Source: Azospirillum agricola (GTDB lineage: Bacteria; Pseudomonadota; Alphaproteobacteria; Azospirillales; Azospirillaceae). Taken from it: a DNA stretch of 56,289 bases. The stretch is from contig NZ_JAGINM010000034.1 in NCBI RefSeq assembly GCF_017876095.1, forward strand, positions 1-56,289. The letters run 5' to 3'. Under the pieces are notes generated by a model. It was not told the origin of the DNA and made no database searches. It saw only the letters and a list, made by a program, of their open reading frames with translations. How positions within the stretch are numbered: the first letter of the stretch is position 1; the number at the start of each line of letters is the position of its first letter. Positions 16,432 to 24,685 of the stretch are shown piece by piece. Both the position numbers and the translations under genes were made by a program.

Positions 16432-17940
16432 TCAGAAGGCCTTCAGCTTCTTCCAGGCGAAGATCACCATGCGGGCCAGCAGCCAGCCATGGGTGAAGCG
16501 CGAGATCTGCGTTTCCCCATAGCTGCGATCGGCGTAGCGCACCGGGACCTCGACGATCTTCAGGTTCAGCTTGGCGGCGCCGAAGATCAGGTCGAAGTCG
16601 CCGAACGGGTCGAAATCGCCGAAGTAGTGGCGGTTCGCCACGATCTCCTCGTAGTCCTTGCGCCACAGCACCTTGGTGCCGCACAGCGTGTCGGTGAAGC
16701 GCTGGTTCAGCAGGTAGGAGAAGATGCGCGCGAAGGCCCGGTTGGCCAGGAAGTTCAGGAAGCGCATCGCTTCGGCCGCCATCGGGTAGACCAGCCGGGT
16801 GCCGTTCACGAACTCGCCCCGGCCGGAGACCATGGCCTGGTAGAACTTCCCCATCGTTTCCGGCGGCACCGTCAGGTCGGCGTCGAGGATGATCAGAATG
16901 TCGCCACGCGCCGCCGCGAATCCGGCCCGCACCGCGTCGCCCTTGCCCTTGCCGGGCTGGCGCATGACCTTGATGTCCCAGTCGGGATGGGCATCGCGGA
17001 CCCGTTCGCACTCCTCGAAGGTGCCGTCCTGGCTGTGGCCCTCGCAGTAGATCACCTCGATGTCGGGGGCGAAGCGGGACAGCCGGCGGATGGCGTTCTC
17101 GATGTTGCCGCGCTCGTTGCGGCAGGGGATCAGGATGGTGACCGAGGGCGGCTTGCCCTCCACGGTCACGGCGCCGTCCGGTTGCGGGCGGGCGACCACA
17201 TAGCTGCGCAGGCAGAGCCGGCGGATGCCCGGCAGCGGCGCGAGGTAGCGGTTGACCAGCGTCCCCAGCCCCAGCACGCGCTTGGGCACCAGCTGGCGCC
17301 ATTCGCGGCGCACCGGCTCCCAGCCGGCCAGATCCAGCAGGTTGACGATGTCGGTGGTGGACAACCAGTTCTGCTGGCCCTGCGGCAGGCGCAACCCCAG
17401 CTTTTCCGCCGCCCACAGGATCGGCTCCCAGGCGCGCGAATGGTAGCTGACGACGATCCGCGTCTTAGGCGTGGCGAAGCGGCGCAGCAGGCGCAGCGTG
17501 TCCTCGATGTCGTCGAGGAAACCGATGGTGCCCGACAGCACGATGTGGCTGAACGGCCCCTCGATGGCGTCGAGAGCCGCCGGATCCTCGGCGTTGCCGG
17601 CGTGGAACTCCAGATGAGGGTGGCGGGCCCTCGCCCCGGCCACCGTCGCCGGACTGAGGTCGATGCCGACCCCACGCGCCGGCTTCAGCGCCGCCAGCGT
17701 GTCGCCCAGCCCGCAGCCGATCTCCAGCACCGTGGCGCCTTCGGGCACCAGGAAGCGCAGATAGGCGCAATCGGCGTCGTGGAAGTCGCGGTTGTGGCCG
17801 GCCCGGCGGTCGCGCTCCGTCGCCACACGGTCGAACAGGGCGCGGATGCGCTCCTGCCGGAAGGACAGGGGGCGGGGAGCGGGACGGGCGCCCGCCTCCG
17901 CGGCGGTCCGATCGAGCATGGGCAGGGTCGGGTCGGTCAT
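16432..17940 (-). CDS. Fusion of a class I methyltransferase and a GT2 glycosyltransferase
   Basis: About 502 residues. Residues 1-260 hold a SAM-dependent methyltransferase (VLEIGCGLGDTLAAL; VLSGTIGFLDDIEDTLRLL). Residues about 265-502 hold a GT2 domain of the dolichyl-phosphate-mannose-synthase type: SVTILIPCRNERGNIENAI, donor/metal motif ILDADLTVPPE, and a DFDLIFGAAKL region. Both halves look intact. The ATG at 17940 overlaps the stop of the flippase-like gene (ATGA), so the pair is probably co-translated. A likely role is transfer of a sugar, perhaps to a lipid carrier, with methylation of the same product. Acceptor unknown. Confidence 0.85.
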   Translation of the reverse strand: MTDPTLPMLDRTAAEAGARPAPRPLSFRQERIRALFDRVATERDRRAGHNRDFHDADCAYLRFLVPEGATVLEIGCGLGDTLAALKPARGVGIDLSPATVAGARARHPHLEFHAGNAEDPAALDAIEGPFSHIVLSGTIGFLDDIEDTLRLLRRFATPKTRIVVSYHSRAWEPILWAAEKLGLRLPQGQQNWLSTTDIVNLLDLAGWEPVRREWRQLVPKRVLGLGTLVNRYLAPLPGIRRLCLRSYVVARPQPDGAVTVEGKPPSVTILIPCRNERGNIENAIRRLSRFAPDIEVIYCEGHSQDGTFEECERVRDAHPDWDIKVMRQPGKGKGDAVRAGFAAARGDILIILDADLTVPPETMGKFYQAMVSGRGEFVNGTRLVYPMAAEAMRFLNFLANRAFARIFSYLLNQRFTDTLCGTKVLWRKDYEEIVANRHYFGDFDPFGDFDLIFGAAKLNLKIVEVPVRYADRSYGETQISRFTHGWLLARMVIFAWKKLKAF

Positions 17941-18989
17941 CGGGAGGAATCCGGCAGGGAAGAGGTTTCGCTCCGCAGCAGCAGCCAGAAGACTCCGCCG
18001 GGAAGCGTCAGGACGGCGATCGACAGCCCGATCATCACCGAGACGAGAAGCGCCGCGCCGGCGTCGAAGCCGAGCAGCACGAAGCCGGCGACCATCGCCC
18101 CCTCGCGCACGCCCCAGCCGCCGAAGGAGACGGGCAGGGCCGACGCGACGATGGCGGCCGGCACGATGGCCAGCCCGTCGAGCCAGCCGAGCGGCAGGCC
18201 GAGCGCGTGGGCGAACAGGATGGTCGTGGCGATGGTGGCGAGATGGACACCGACGGCGTGGCCCAGCGCCACCCAAGCGGCCGGGCGCAGGGCCATGGCG
18301 CGCAGCTCCGCCACCGCACCCCAAAGCGATCGCACCACCTTACCGTCGCGCAGGCGCGCCGGCAGGGGCAGGCGCTCGCGCGGCAGGCGGGCGGCCCCCA
18401 GCAGCGCCGCGACGCCGGCGCCCAGCACCAGGGAGGCGCCCAGCACGCTCCAGGCGATGGCGGGCGGCGCCACGGCGACCAGATGCGGCAGCCCGGCCAG
18501 CCCGATCAGCACGACGCCCAGCAGCGCCAGCAGCCGGTCGACCAGCAGGGTCAGCGTCACCGCTCCCGCCGGATGGCCGAGTCGCCAGGTGAACCAGCCA
18601 CGCAGCAGGTCGGCACCGACCGATCCGGGTAGGATCTGGCCGACGAAGCCGCTCGCCATCTGGATCCGGAAGGACATCCATCGGCTCATGGTGAAGCCGG
18701 CCGCCCGGCCCACGGCCCGCCACCGCAGGGCGGCCAGCGGCAGGGTGAAGGCCTTAACCGCGAAGCCAGCGGTCAGCAGCCAGGGATCGGCGGCGGACAG
18801 CCGCGCGGCGATGGCCGCCCCATCGGCCCCGGCGGCCAGCAGCCCGAGGATCGCGACCGTCACCGCCAACTTGACCAGGGTCGGCCAACGCCGTGCGGGG
18901 GCCTTGTCCGGCGCCGCGTCCGGGCGGATGAAGGGGGGGCCGAGGGGAGGATCGAGAAGGGCCTGGGGCATCATCCCTGCGCAAAGCAT
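17937..18989 (-). CDS. Flippase-like integral membrane protein (LPG-synthase TM domain/UPF0104)
   Basis: 350 residues with about eight hydrophobic segments and the family's loop motifs (QILPGSVGADLLRGW, LPVSFGGWGVREGAM). Members include the membrane part of MprF and flippase-like proteins found beside GT2 genes. Here the next gene is a GT2 fusion with an overlapping start, which supports a role in moving or presenting a lipid-linked sugar. The ATG at 18989 may be superseded by an ATG at 18971 that has GCAGGG before it. A hairpin at 18992-19011 lies directly upstream. Confidence 0.85.
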   Translation of the reverse strand: MLCAGMMPQALLDPPLGPPFIRPDAAPDKAPARRWPTLVKLAVTVAILGLLAAGADGAAIAARLSAADPWLLTAGFAVKAFTLPLAALRWRAVGRAAGFTMSRWMSFRIQMASGFVGQILPGSVGADLLRGWFTWRLGHPAGAVTLTLLVDRLLALLGVVLIGLAGLPHLVAVAPPAIAWSVLGASLVLGAGVAALLGAARLPRERLPLPARLRDGKVVRSLWGAVAELRAMALRPAAWVALGHAVGVHLATIATTILFAHALGLPLGWLDGLAIVPAAIVASALPVSFGGWGVREGAMVAGFVLLGFDAGAALLVSVMIGLSIAVLTLPGGVFWLLLRSETSSLPDSSR

Positions 18990-18991
18990 GA

Positions 18992-19011
18992 GCGCCGCGT
19001 GAACGCGGCGC
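18992..19011 (-). terminator. Hairpin between the beta-helix and flippase-like genes
   Basis: GCGCCGCG and CGCGGCGC form a perfect 8-base stem with a TGAA loop. Read on the minus strand it lies between the beta-helix stop and the flippase start and is followed by GCTTTGC. It could terminate the beta-helix transcript or attenuate the next gene. Confidence 0.35.
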
Positions 19012-19065
19012 CGAACGTGCCGTTGTAGCCGCTCGGGCCCCTCCTGTCATCCCTGGCTCTTGCCC

Positions 19066-21798
19066 TCACATCCCACCGGAGGCGGCGAGCAGGGTGGCCG
19101 AAGCCAGCGTGTCCGCCGCCCTGGACGGCGTCACCGGCACGCTCAGCGCCCGCCCCTCCAGCCGGCCGATCAGGGCGTAGTGCCGCATGGCGGCGTTCAG
19201 GTCGCCCCCGGTCGCGGCGGCCACGTCCGCGTTGGCGGCCAGATAGGCCGCCGCGTCGAAGACGGTGCTCCGCTTCTCGGCGCGCCCGCTCGTGATGTAA
19301 TGCCTCTCCGCCGCCGTCCGGTCGGTGCCGAAGACGGCGGCGAGGTCGGGGTTGGCGGCCAGATAGGCCAATGGATTGAAGCTCACCGCGCGGTTCTCCG
19401 CCCGGCCGCTCGTGATGTAATGCGCTGCCGCGCTCGTCGGATCGGTGCCGAAGGCCGAGGACAGGTCGGCGTAGGACGCCACATAGGCCAGCGGATTGAA
19501 GGTCACCGTTCGCCCTTCGGCCCGGCCGCTCGCGATGTAGTGCGCCGCCCCCGCCGCCGCGTCGGTGCCGAAGGCCGCCGACAGGTCGGCGTAGGAGGCG
19601 ATGTAGGCCAGCGGATTGAAGGTCACCGTTCGCCCTTCGGCCCGGCCGCTCGTGATGTAGTGCGCCGCCGCGCCTGCCGGATCGGTGCCGAAGGCCGAGG
19701 ACAGGTCGAGGTAGGAGGCCGTATAGGCCAGCGGATTGAAGGTCACCGTTCGCCCTTCGGCCCGGCCGCTCGCGATGTAGTGCGCCGCCCCCGCCGCCGC
19801 GTCGGTGCCGAAGGTCGCCGACAGGTCGGCGTAGGAGGCGATGTAGGCCAGCGGCACGAAGACCGATGCCGCCACGACGGAGGCGGCGGGCGTGACGGTG
19901 GTGGTCGCGACGGAGGCGGTCGCGCCGCCCGCTCCGCCCGGGGCGACGCCCGCCGGCGGCGTCGGGATCCCCGGCACCGTCGGGGCGGCGGTGCCGATCC
20001 GCGCCCAGTCCAGGTCATGGATGCCGAGCGACGCCGCCGCGCTCGCGCTCAGCCGGTAGTCACCGGCCGCCGCGTTCACGAACAGCCCGCTGCCCGCGGT
20101 GTCACCGCTGTTGAAGACCCGCGTGCCCTGCACGAGGTTGCCGGTGACGCTGTAGGAGCCGGGGGTCCAGAATTCCCAGTAATCCACCCCGGTGGACGAG
20201 GCGATCACGTTGCCGGTCACGCTGTTGTCGGCCAGCAGCCCGATGGTGCCGGCGTTGGGGCTCCATTCCAGCCGGATGAAGCGCTCGCGCGGGTTCGACA
20301 GCAGGGCGACGTTGTTGGTGACCCGGTTGGAATCGCCGCCATGGACGAAGACGCTGGCCCAGCCGGTGTTCTGAATGAAGTTGTCCTGGACGGTGACCCC
20401 GTTGGCCATGTCGTCGAGATAGACGCCGAAGCTCTTGTAGCGTTCGAGCCAGCCCGACGCGTTGCTCGCCAGCCCGCCGACGTTGCGGATGTCGTTGCCC
20501 CGGATGACCGTGCGGGTGTCGACGTTGGACCGCCCCAGCATCTCGATGGCGCCGCCGTCGGCGGTCTCCAGCATCGTGTTCCAGATGCGGTTGTACTCGA
20601 CGACGGTGCCGGTGTTGACGGTGGCGGAGTCCCAGTTCTTGATCGACACGCCGTAGCGCGGGCTGTTGCGGATGTCGTTGCCGGTGATCCGCGTGTCGTT
20701 GGACCCGTAGACCGAGACGGCGGCGACGCTCTTCAGCACCTCGCCGATGTCGGTGATGCTGTTGCCGGAGATCAGGTTGGCGTTGCTGCCGTAGCCGACC
20801 TTGATCCCGCTGGCGCCCAGATGCTCCAGCCGGTTGGCCTCGATGGTGTTGCGCGGCGAGCCGGTCAGCGTCATCGCGGTGCCGACGTTGACGAAACGGT
20901 TGCCGGCGATGCTGTTGTCCGCGGCGTTGGTCAGGGTCAGCGCCGACCCGTCATAGACCGTGTCGGAGAAGGTCAATCCCTGGAGCGTCACCCCGCTGGC
21001 CCCGTTCAGCGCCACCAGCGTGCCGAGGCGCGACACCACGGCGCCCTGCGACAGCAGTGTCGCGGCGTCCTGCGGCTTCACCACCAGCCGGCCGTCCTCG
21101 GCCCGCCACGCGAACTCCCCGGCGTCGCGCAGGAAGGCGTCGTCGTTGAGAAGACGGAAGGTGCCGCCGGTGCGCAGGGCGTATTGGACGCCCTGGGTGA
21201 AGCTGATGGTGCGGCTCCCCGTGTCGATGCCGGCGACGCCGACGATGTTGTCGGCGAGATGCTCGGTGTCGAAGGTCTGGATCACGGTGCCGGCCTGCAC
21301 CGTGGCGGGGACCGACGCGTCGCCGGCGTTGTAGCGCAGGCTGGTCTTGCTGGCCCCGCCGGACGCCGCCTCCAGGAAGGACCAGCCGGACTTGGCGTCC
21401 CCGGCGTTCCAGTCACCGGTCTGCGCCACCTTCTGGCGCACCCCGCCGATGCTCAGATCGAGCCCGGTCGCCGAGGGGACCGGGGCGGCGTAGAGCCCGC
21501 CGCCGATGTCGGTGAAGCCGGCGACCGGCTGGCCGCCGCTCAAGACCGGGGTTTCCCCCGGATAGGCCATGATCCGCACGCCGCTGTCGGCCCCGGTCAG
21601 GGTGACCGTGCGGTCGAGCGTGTAGGTGCCGCCGCGCAGATAGGTGTCGCGTACCCCCGTCGCCCGCATGGCGCTCTGGGCGCGCTCCAGCGTGGCGAAA
21701 GGGCCGTCGGTCCCCTCCGCGTTGGGAGCCGCCAGCCGTCCCGACCACGCGTCGTTGCCATTGGTCGCGACGAAGAATGCCTGAGTGCTGTCTGTCAT
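19066..21798 (-). CDS. Right-handed parallel beta-helix protein with six C-terminal 40-residue repeats
   Basis: About 910 residues. The N-terminus (FFVATNGNDAWSG, then DGPFATLERAQSAMR) is the usual opening of beta-helix polysaccharide lyases and epimerases. Short beta-helix coils with Asn ladders fill about 200-640 (ISGNSITDIGE, VTNNVALLS). A Pro/Gly/Thr linker follows, then six tandem 40-residue units of the 'YIASYADL..FGTD....HYI.SGRAEGR' type. There is no Sec signal; an HlyD/HlyB exporter is encoded 3 kb away, so type I secretion is likely. Probable role: binding or modifying an extracellular polysaccharide. The ATG at 21798 (MTDSTQ) is favoured over an upstream in-frame ATG. Confidence 0.82.
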   Translation of the reverse strand: MTDSTQAFFVATNGNDAWSGRLAAPNAEGTDGPFATLERAQSAMRATGVRDTYLRGGTYTLDRTVTLTGADSGVRIMAYPGETPVLSGGQPVAGFTDIGGGLYAAPVPSATGLDLSIGGVRQKVAQTGDWNAGDAKSGWSFLEAASGGASKTSLRYNAGDASVPATVQAGTVIQTFDTEHLADNIVGVAGIDTGSRTISFTQGVQYALRTGGTFRLLNDDAFLRDAGEFAWRAEDGRLVVKPQDAATLLSQGAVVSRLGTLVALNGASGVTLQGLTFSDTVYDGSALTLTNAADNSIAGNRFVNVGTAMTLTGSPRNTIEANRLEHLGASGIKVGYGSNANLISGNSITDIGEVLKSVAAVSVYGSNDTRITGNDIRNSPRYGVSIKNWDSATVNTGTVVEYNRIWNTMLETADGGAIEMLGRSNVDTRTVIRGNDIRNVGGLASNASGWLERYKSFGVYLDDMANGVTVQDNFIQNTGWASVFVHGGDSNRVTNNVALLSNPRERFIRLEWSPNAGTIGLLADNSVTGNVIASSTGVDYWEFWTPGSYSVTGNLVQGTRVFNSGDTAGSGLFVNAAAGDYRLSASAAASLGIHDLDWARIGTAAPTVPGIPTPPAGVAPGGAGGATASVATTTVTPAASVVAASVFVPLAYIASYADLSATFGTDAAAGAAHYIASGRAEGRTVTFNPLAYTASYLDLSSAFGTDPAGAAAHYITSGRAEGRTVTFNPLAYIASYADLSAAFGTDAAAGAAHYIASGRAEGRTVTFNPLAYVASYADLSSAFGTDPTSAAAHYITSGRAENRAVSFNPLAYLAANPDLAAVFGTDRTAAERHYITSGRAEKRSTVFDAAAYLAANADVAAATGGDLNAAMRHYALIGRLEGRALSVPVTPSRAADTLASATLLAASGGM
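19138..19845 (-). repeat. Six tandem 120-base units coding the 40-residue repeat
   Basis: Units begin at Tyr codons 19845, 19725, 19605, 19485, 19365 and 19245, exactly 120 bases apart. Units 1 to 4 are nearly identical in DNA, while the last two diverge. Such recent duplication makes copy number likely to vary between strains. Confidence 0.9.
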
Positions 21799-21961
21799 TG
21801 CCGGATGCCTTGCCCGTATCGGGGCAATCACACGGCATAAACCTTAATAACGGATAGCCCCGTTCCTTTCGAGGCACCACTTTCGCCAAGACAGGCTGTG
21901 CTCTTTTCATGACAAAGAGTTGTCGGGTCGATTTGTCACTTGTTGCTTCCGAAAAGAAGGC

Positions 21962-22987
21962 TCATCGCAACTCGACGCTGCGCTCCTCGCGGACCACGAC
22001 ATCCTTCCCGTGCGACAGCGTCACGGTGACCCGGTAGAAGCCGGGAGGCCAAGCCTGGGCCGGCTTGGGAACGGTGGCGCCGACGAACAGCACGGCAAGC
22101 GGCCTCGGCACGACGCCGTTGCTGGCGTGCAGCCGGCGGCCGTCCGGTCCGGTCACCTGGAGCGACATGCGGTCGCCCTCCCGGCCGCCGAAGAACTCCG
22201 CCCAGACGCCGAGCGCGGGGGTGTCGGCCGGCAAACGTTCGGCGTTGTACGCCCCGTCGCGCGCCTTCTCCGCCTTGGGCGGTTCCGCCGCGAAGCCGGC
22301 GCCGAGCAGGCCGCTCGGCCGGTAGGCCAGGGTCTCGCGGGCCTGCGGGCTCCAGAGCCCCTCCACCTCCGGCGCGGTCTTGGCGGCCTTCTCGCGGACG
22401 CCATCCTCACCGACGAAGGGATCGACCACCCGCCCCTCGTGGCGGACGGAGAAATCGACATGGGGGAACTCGGTGTTGCCGGACAGGCCGATCTCGCCCA
22501 GCGGCGCGCCCGCGTCCACCCGGTCGCCGGGCTTGACCGCGAGGCTGCCGCGCCGCAGGTGGCTGTACTGCGTCTCCCAGCCGTCGCCATGGCCGATGAC
22601 GACGGCGTTGCCGGCCTCGCGGCCGGGCTTCGCCCCGCCGCTCTGCCGGATGCTGACATCCTCCTCCCCGTCGCGGATCCGGGTGACCACACCGGGAGCG
22701 GCGGCGACCACGGCCACGCCGCGCCGCATCGCCCCCAGATCCGGCACCCGGAAATCGGTCCCCTTGTGCCCGTCATAGGTCAGCCGGCCCTCGGCGAAGT
22801 CCCGCGCGCCCGGCCCCGGATCGCGGTCGACGTAGTTCTGGACGAAGCACTCCACGCCGATCCGGCAGCGCACCGGCACCTGAAGCGAAGGCGGCTCCGC
22901 CTTCGCACCGGCCGGCAGCGCCGCGAAGGGCAGGAACACCGCGCCCCAGCGGAACACAAAGGACAACGCCATCCTCGACCTCGACAC
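21962..22987 (-). CDS. M23 peptidase-fold exported protein with an altered zinc motif
   Basis: About 341 residues with an N-terminal signal peptide (AVFLPFAALPAGAKA). The LytM/M23 fold is clear: HKGTDF (His and Asp zinc ligands), then YSHL and GEIGLSGNTEFPH. The final HxH motif reads PHVDFSV, so the third zinc ligand His is replaced by Asp (codon GAT). The C-terminal 130 residues form a separate beta-rich domain (EFFGGREGDRMSLQVTGPDG). Start: GTG at 22987 with AAGGAGA at good spacing; an internal ATG at 22972 is possible. It may be a weak endopeptidase or a non-catalytic regulator, as in EnvC/NlpD-like proteins. Confidence 0.8.
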   Translation of the reverse strand: MSRSRMALSFVFRWGAVFLPFAALPAGAKAEPPSLQVPVRCRIGVECFVQNYVDRDPGPGARDFAEGRLTYDGHKGTDFRVPDLGAMRRGVAVVAAAPGVVTRIRDGEEDVSIRQSGGAKPGREAGNAVVIGHGDGWETQYSHLRRGSLAVKPGDRVDAGAPLGEIGLSGNTEFPHVDFSVRHEGRVVDPFVGEDGVREKAAKTAPEVEGLWSPQARETLAYRPSGLLGAGFAAEPPKAEKARDGAYNAERLPADTPALGVWAEFFGGREGDRMSLQVTGPDGRRLHASNGVVPRPLAVLFVGATVPKPAQAWPPGFYRVTVTLSHGKDVVVREERSVELR

Positions 22988-23196
22988 GCCGTTTCTCCTT
23001 CCAGGGCAACAGGGCGGATCGGAAAAGAGCACCGAAACAGCCCCGCCGCCAGCGGAAGCGCCACGGTGGACGGGGATGGGGCTCACGATTTCTCCGCGCC
23101 GCGCCCGCTCGTCGTTCCTTCCTTATCATCCGAAGGCCACACCCGTTTGGCGATACTGCGCCCGATACGAACAGGGTAAGACGAAGGGCGAAGAGC

Positions 23197-24675
23197 ATGG
23201 CGAGCACCTACACCGGGGCCGGCGGAACGATCGTCGTCATCGACAGCGGCTGGTCGTCCAGCTGGAACGTCGGGCGGCTGGTCTACCAGTACGACTTCGC
23301 CAACGGCGACGCCGACGCGCGCAACCCCAACGCCGACGCCCACGGCGCCCTGGTCACCTCCTCGATCCTGTCCCAGGCCCCCGACGTGGGGATCATTTCG
23401 CTGAAGGTGATGCCGGACGGTTCCAACACCGCCGAGGGCGCCACCATCGAGCAGGCCCTGCAATGGGTCGCAGCCAACGCCTCGGCCTACAACATTGTCG
23501 GCGTCAACCTGTCCCTGGCCGGCGGATCCGCCCCGGCGGAGACCACCACCATCCTGTCCGACGAGTTGGCCAGCCTCGCGGCGCAGCGCGTTCTGGTCTC
23601 GGCCGCTGCCGGCAATGCCGGGCAGAACGGCACGGCGACCGACGTGTCCTATTACGCGGCCGACCACAACGTGATCTGCGTCTCGGCCTCGACCGGGGAC
23701 GGCGCCCTGCCGGGCTGGTCCCAGCGCAACGCCACGATGACCGACCTCTGCGCCGACGGCACCGGCATCGCGCTGACCGACCTGACGGGGCGGACCCTGA
23801 CGGTCAACGGCTCCTCCTTCTCGACCCCGGCGGTGACCGCGGCCGTGGCGCTCGCCCAGCAGGCGGCGATCCAGCTGCGCGGCAGCGCCCTGACCCAGGA
23901 CGAGTTCCTGTCGCTGGCCCACCAGACCGGGACCGCCATCGGCACCACCGGCTACACCGACCTTAACACCCCCGCCCTGCTCGCCAAGATCGCCCAGCTC
24001 TACACCACGCCGGCAGCCGGGACGACGACGGGAACGGCGACCGAGACGGCAGCGGCGGCCACGCCCGTCACGCCGGTCTCCGCCAACCCCGCCCCGACCA
24101 CCACCGCCTCGACCATCGTGGTCAACGCCAAGGGCACGATGGCGGGGGGCGTGAACGCCCACTTCACCGTGCTGGTGGATGGCCACGCGGTCGGCGAGGC
24201 CACCGTCGGCACGGCGGTGAAGAACTACAGCTTCACGGCGGATCTGGCCGCCGGCACCGGCCACACGGTGCAGATCCAGTACGACAACGACGCCTACATC
24301 GGCGGCCAGGACCGCAACCTGACGGTCAACACGGTGACGGTGAACGGCCATGCCTACGCCGCCACCGACAGCGCTGTGACCTACGACAAGGGCGCCTTCG
24401 ACGGCAGGGATGTGGTCGCCGGCCAGTCGAACCTGTGGTGGAACGGCACGCTCGCCGTCCACGCCGACAAGAGCCTGTTCGGCACCCAGGCCGCCGCCCT
24501 CCAGACGGTGGAGCTTCAGGCCGCCGACAGCGTGTGGAGTCACGCCGTCGCCGGCCACGCCGCCGTCGATCCCGCCCCCGGCTGGTCCGGGATCGCCGAC
24601 ATCCATGCCCAATACGCCGCGCATGACGGCCTGTTCTTCGACGCCTCGACCGTCCACCACGATCTGGTGGGCTGA
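23197..24675 (+). CDS. S8 (subtilisin-like) serine protease with C-terminal CBM60-like domain
   Basis: 492 residues. The catalytic residues are Asp16 (VVIDSGW), His49 (DAHGALV), oxyanion Asn140 (AAAGNAGQ) and Ser207 (GSSFSTP). The protease domain spans about 10-265. After a Thr/Ala linker, residues about 305-425 resemble the calcium-dependent xylan-binding CBM60 fold (FTVLVDGHAVGEATV, later QIQYDNDAYIGGQDRNL). No Sec signal or propeptide precedes the domain, and the exporter genes converge on it from 10 bases away, which points to type I secretion. The domain pair suggests a protease tethered to polysaccharide. Target unknown. Confidence 0.85.
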   Translation: MASTYTGAGGTIVVIDSGWSSSWNVGRLVYQYDFANGDADARNPNADAHGALVTSSILSQAPDVGIISLKVMPDGSNTAEGATIEQALQWVAANASAYNIVGVNLSLAGGSAPAETTTILSDELASLAAQRVLVSAAAGNAGQNGTATDVSYYAADHNVICVSASTGDGALPGWSQRNATMTDLCADGTGIALTDLTGRTLTVNGSSFSTPAVTAAVALAQQAAIQLRGSALTQDEFLSLAHQTGTAIGTTGYTDLNTPALLAKIAQLYTTPAAGTTTGTATETAAAATPVTPVSANPAPTTTASTIVVNAKGTMAGGVNAHFTVLVDGHAVGEATVGTAVKNYSFTADLAAGTGHTVQIQYDNDAYIGGQDRNLTVNTVTVNGHAYAATDSAVTYDKGAFDGRDVVAGQSNLWWNGTLAVHADKSLFGTQAAALQTVELQAADSVWSHAVAGHAAVDPAPGWSGIADIHAQYAAHDGLFFDASTVHHDLVG

Positions 24676-24685
24676 ACACCCTTCC

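Noticed and set aside
17941..18324. N-terminal extension of the methyltransferase-GT2 fusion to 18324
   Set aside because: It lies inside the flippase-like gene in another frame and is Arg/Ala/Gly-rich; the ATG at 17940 overlaps the upstream stop as usual for coupled genes.
19138..19845. Regular 120-base repeats considered as a CRISPR array
   Set aside because: The period is far too long, the repeats are in frame with the protein code throughout, there are no unique spacers and no cas genes.
19060..21840. A 926-codon plus-strand open frame opposite the beta-helix gene
   Set aside because: It mirrors the minus-strand gene and its translation is His/Arg/Gly/Ala/Val-rich low complexity, as expected for the antisense of a high-GC gene. 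The minus strand has clear domains.
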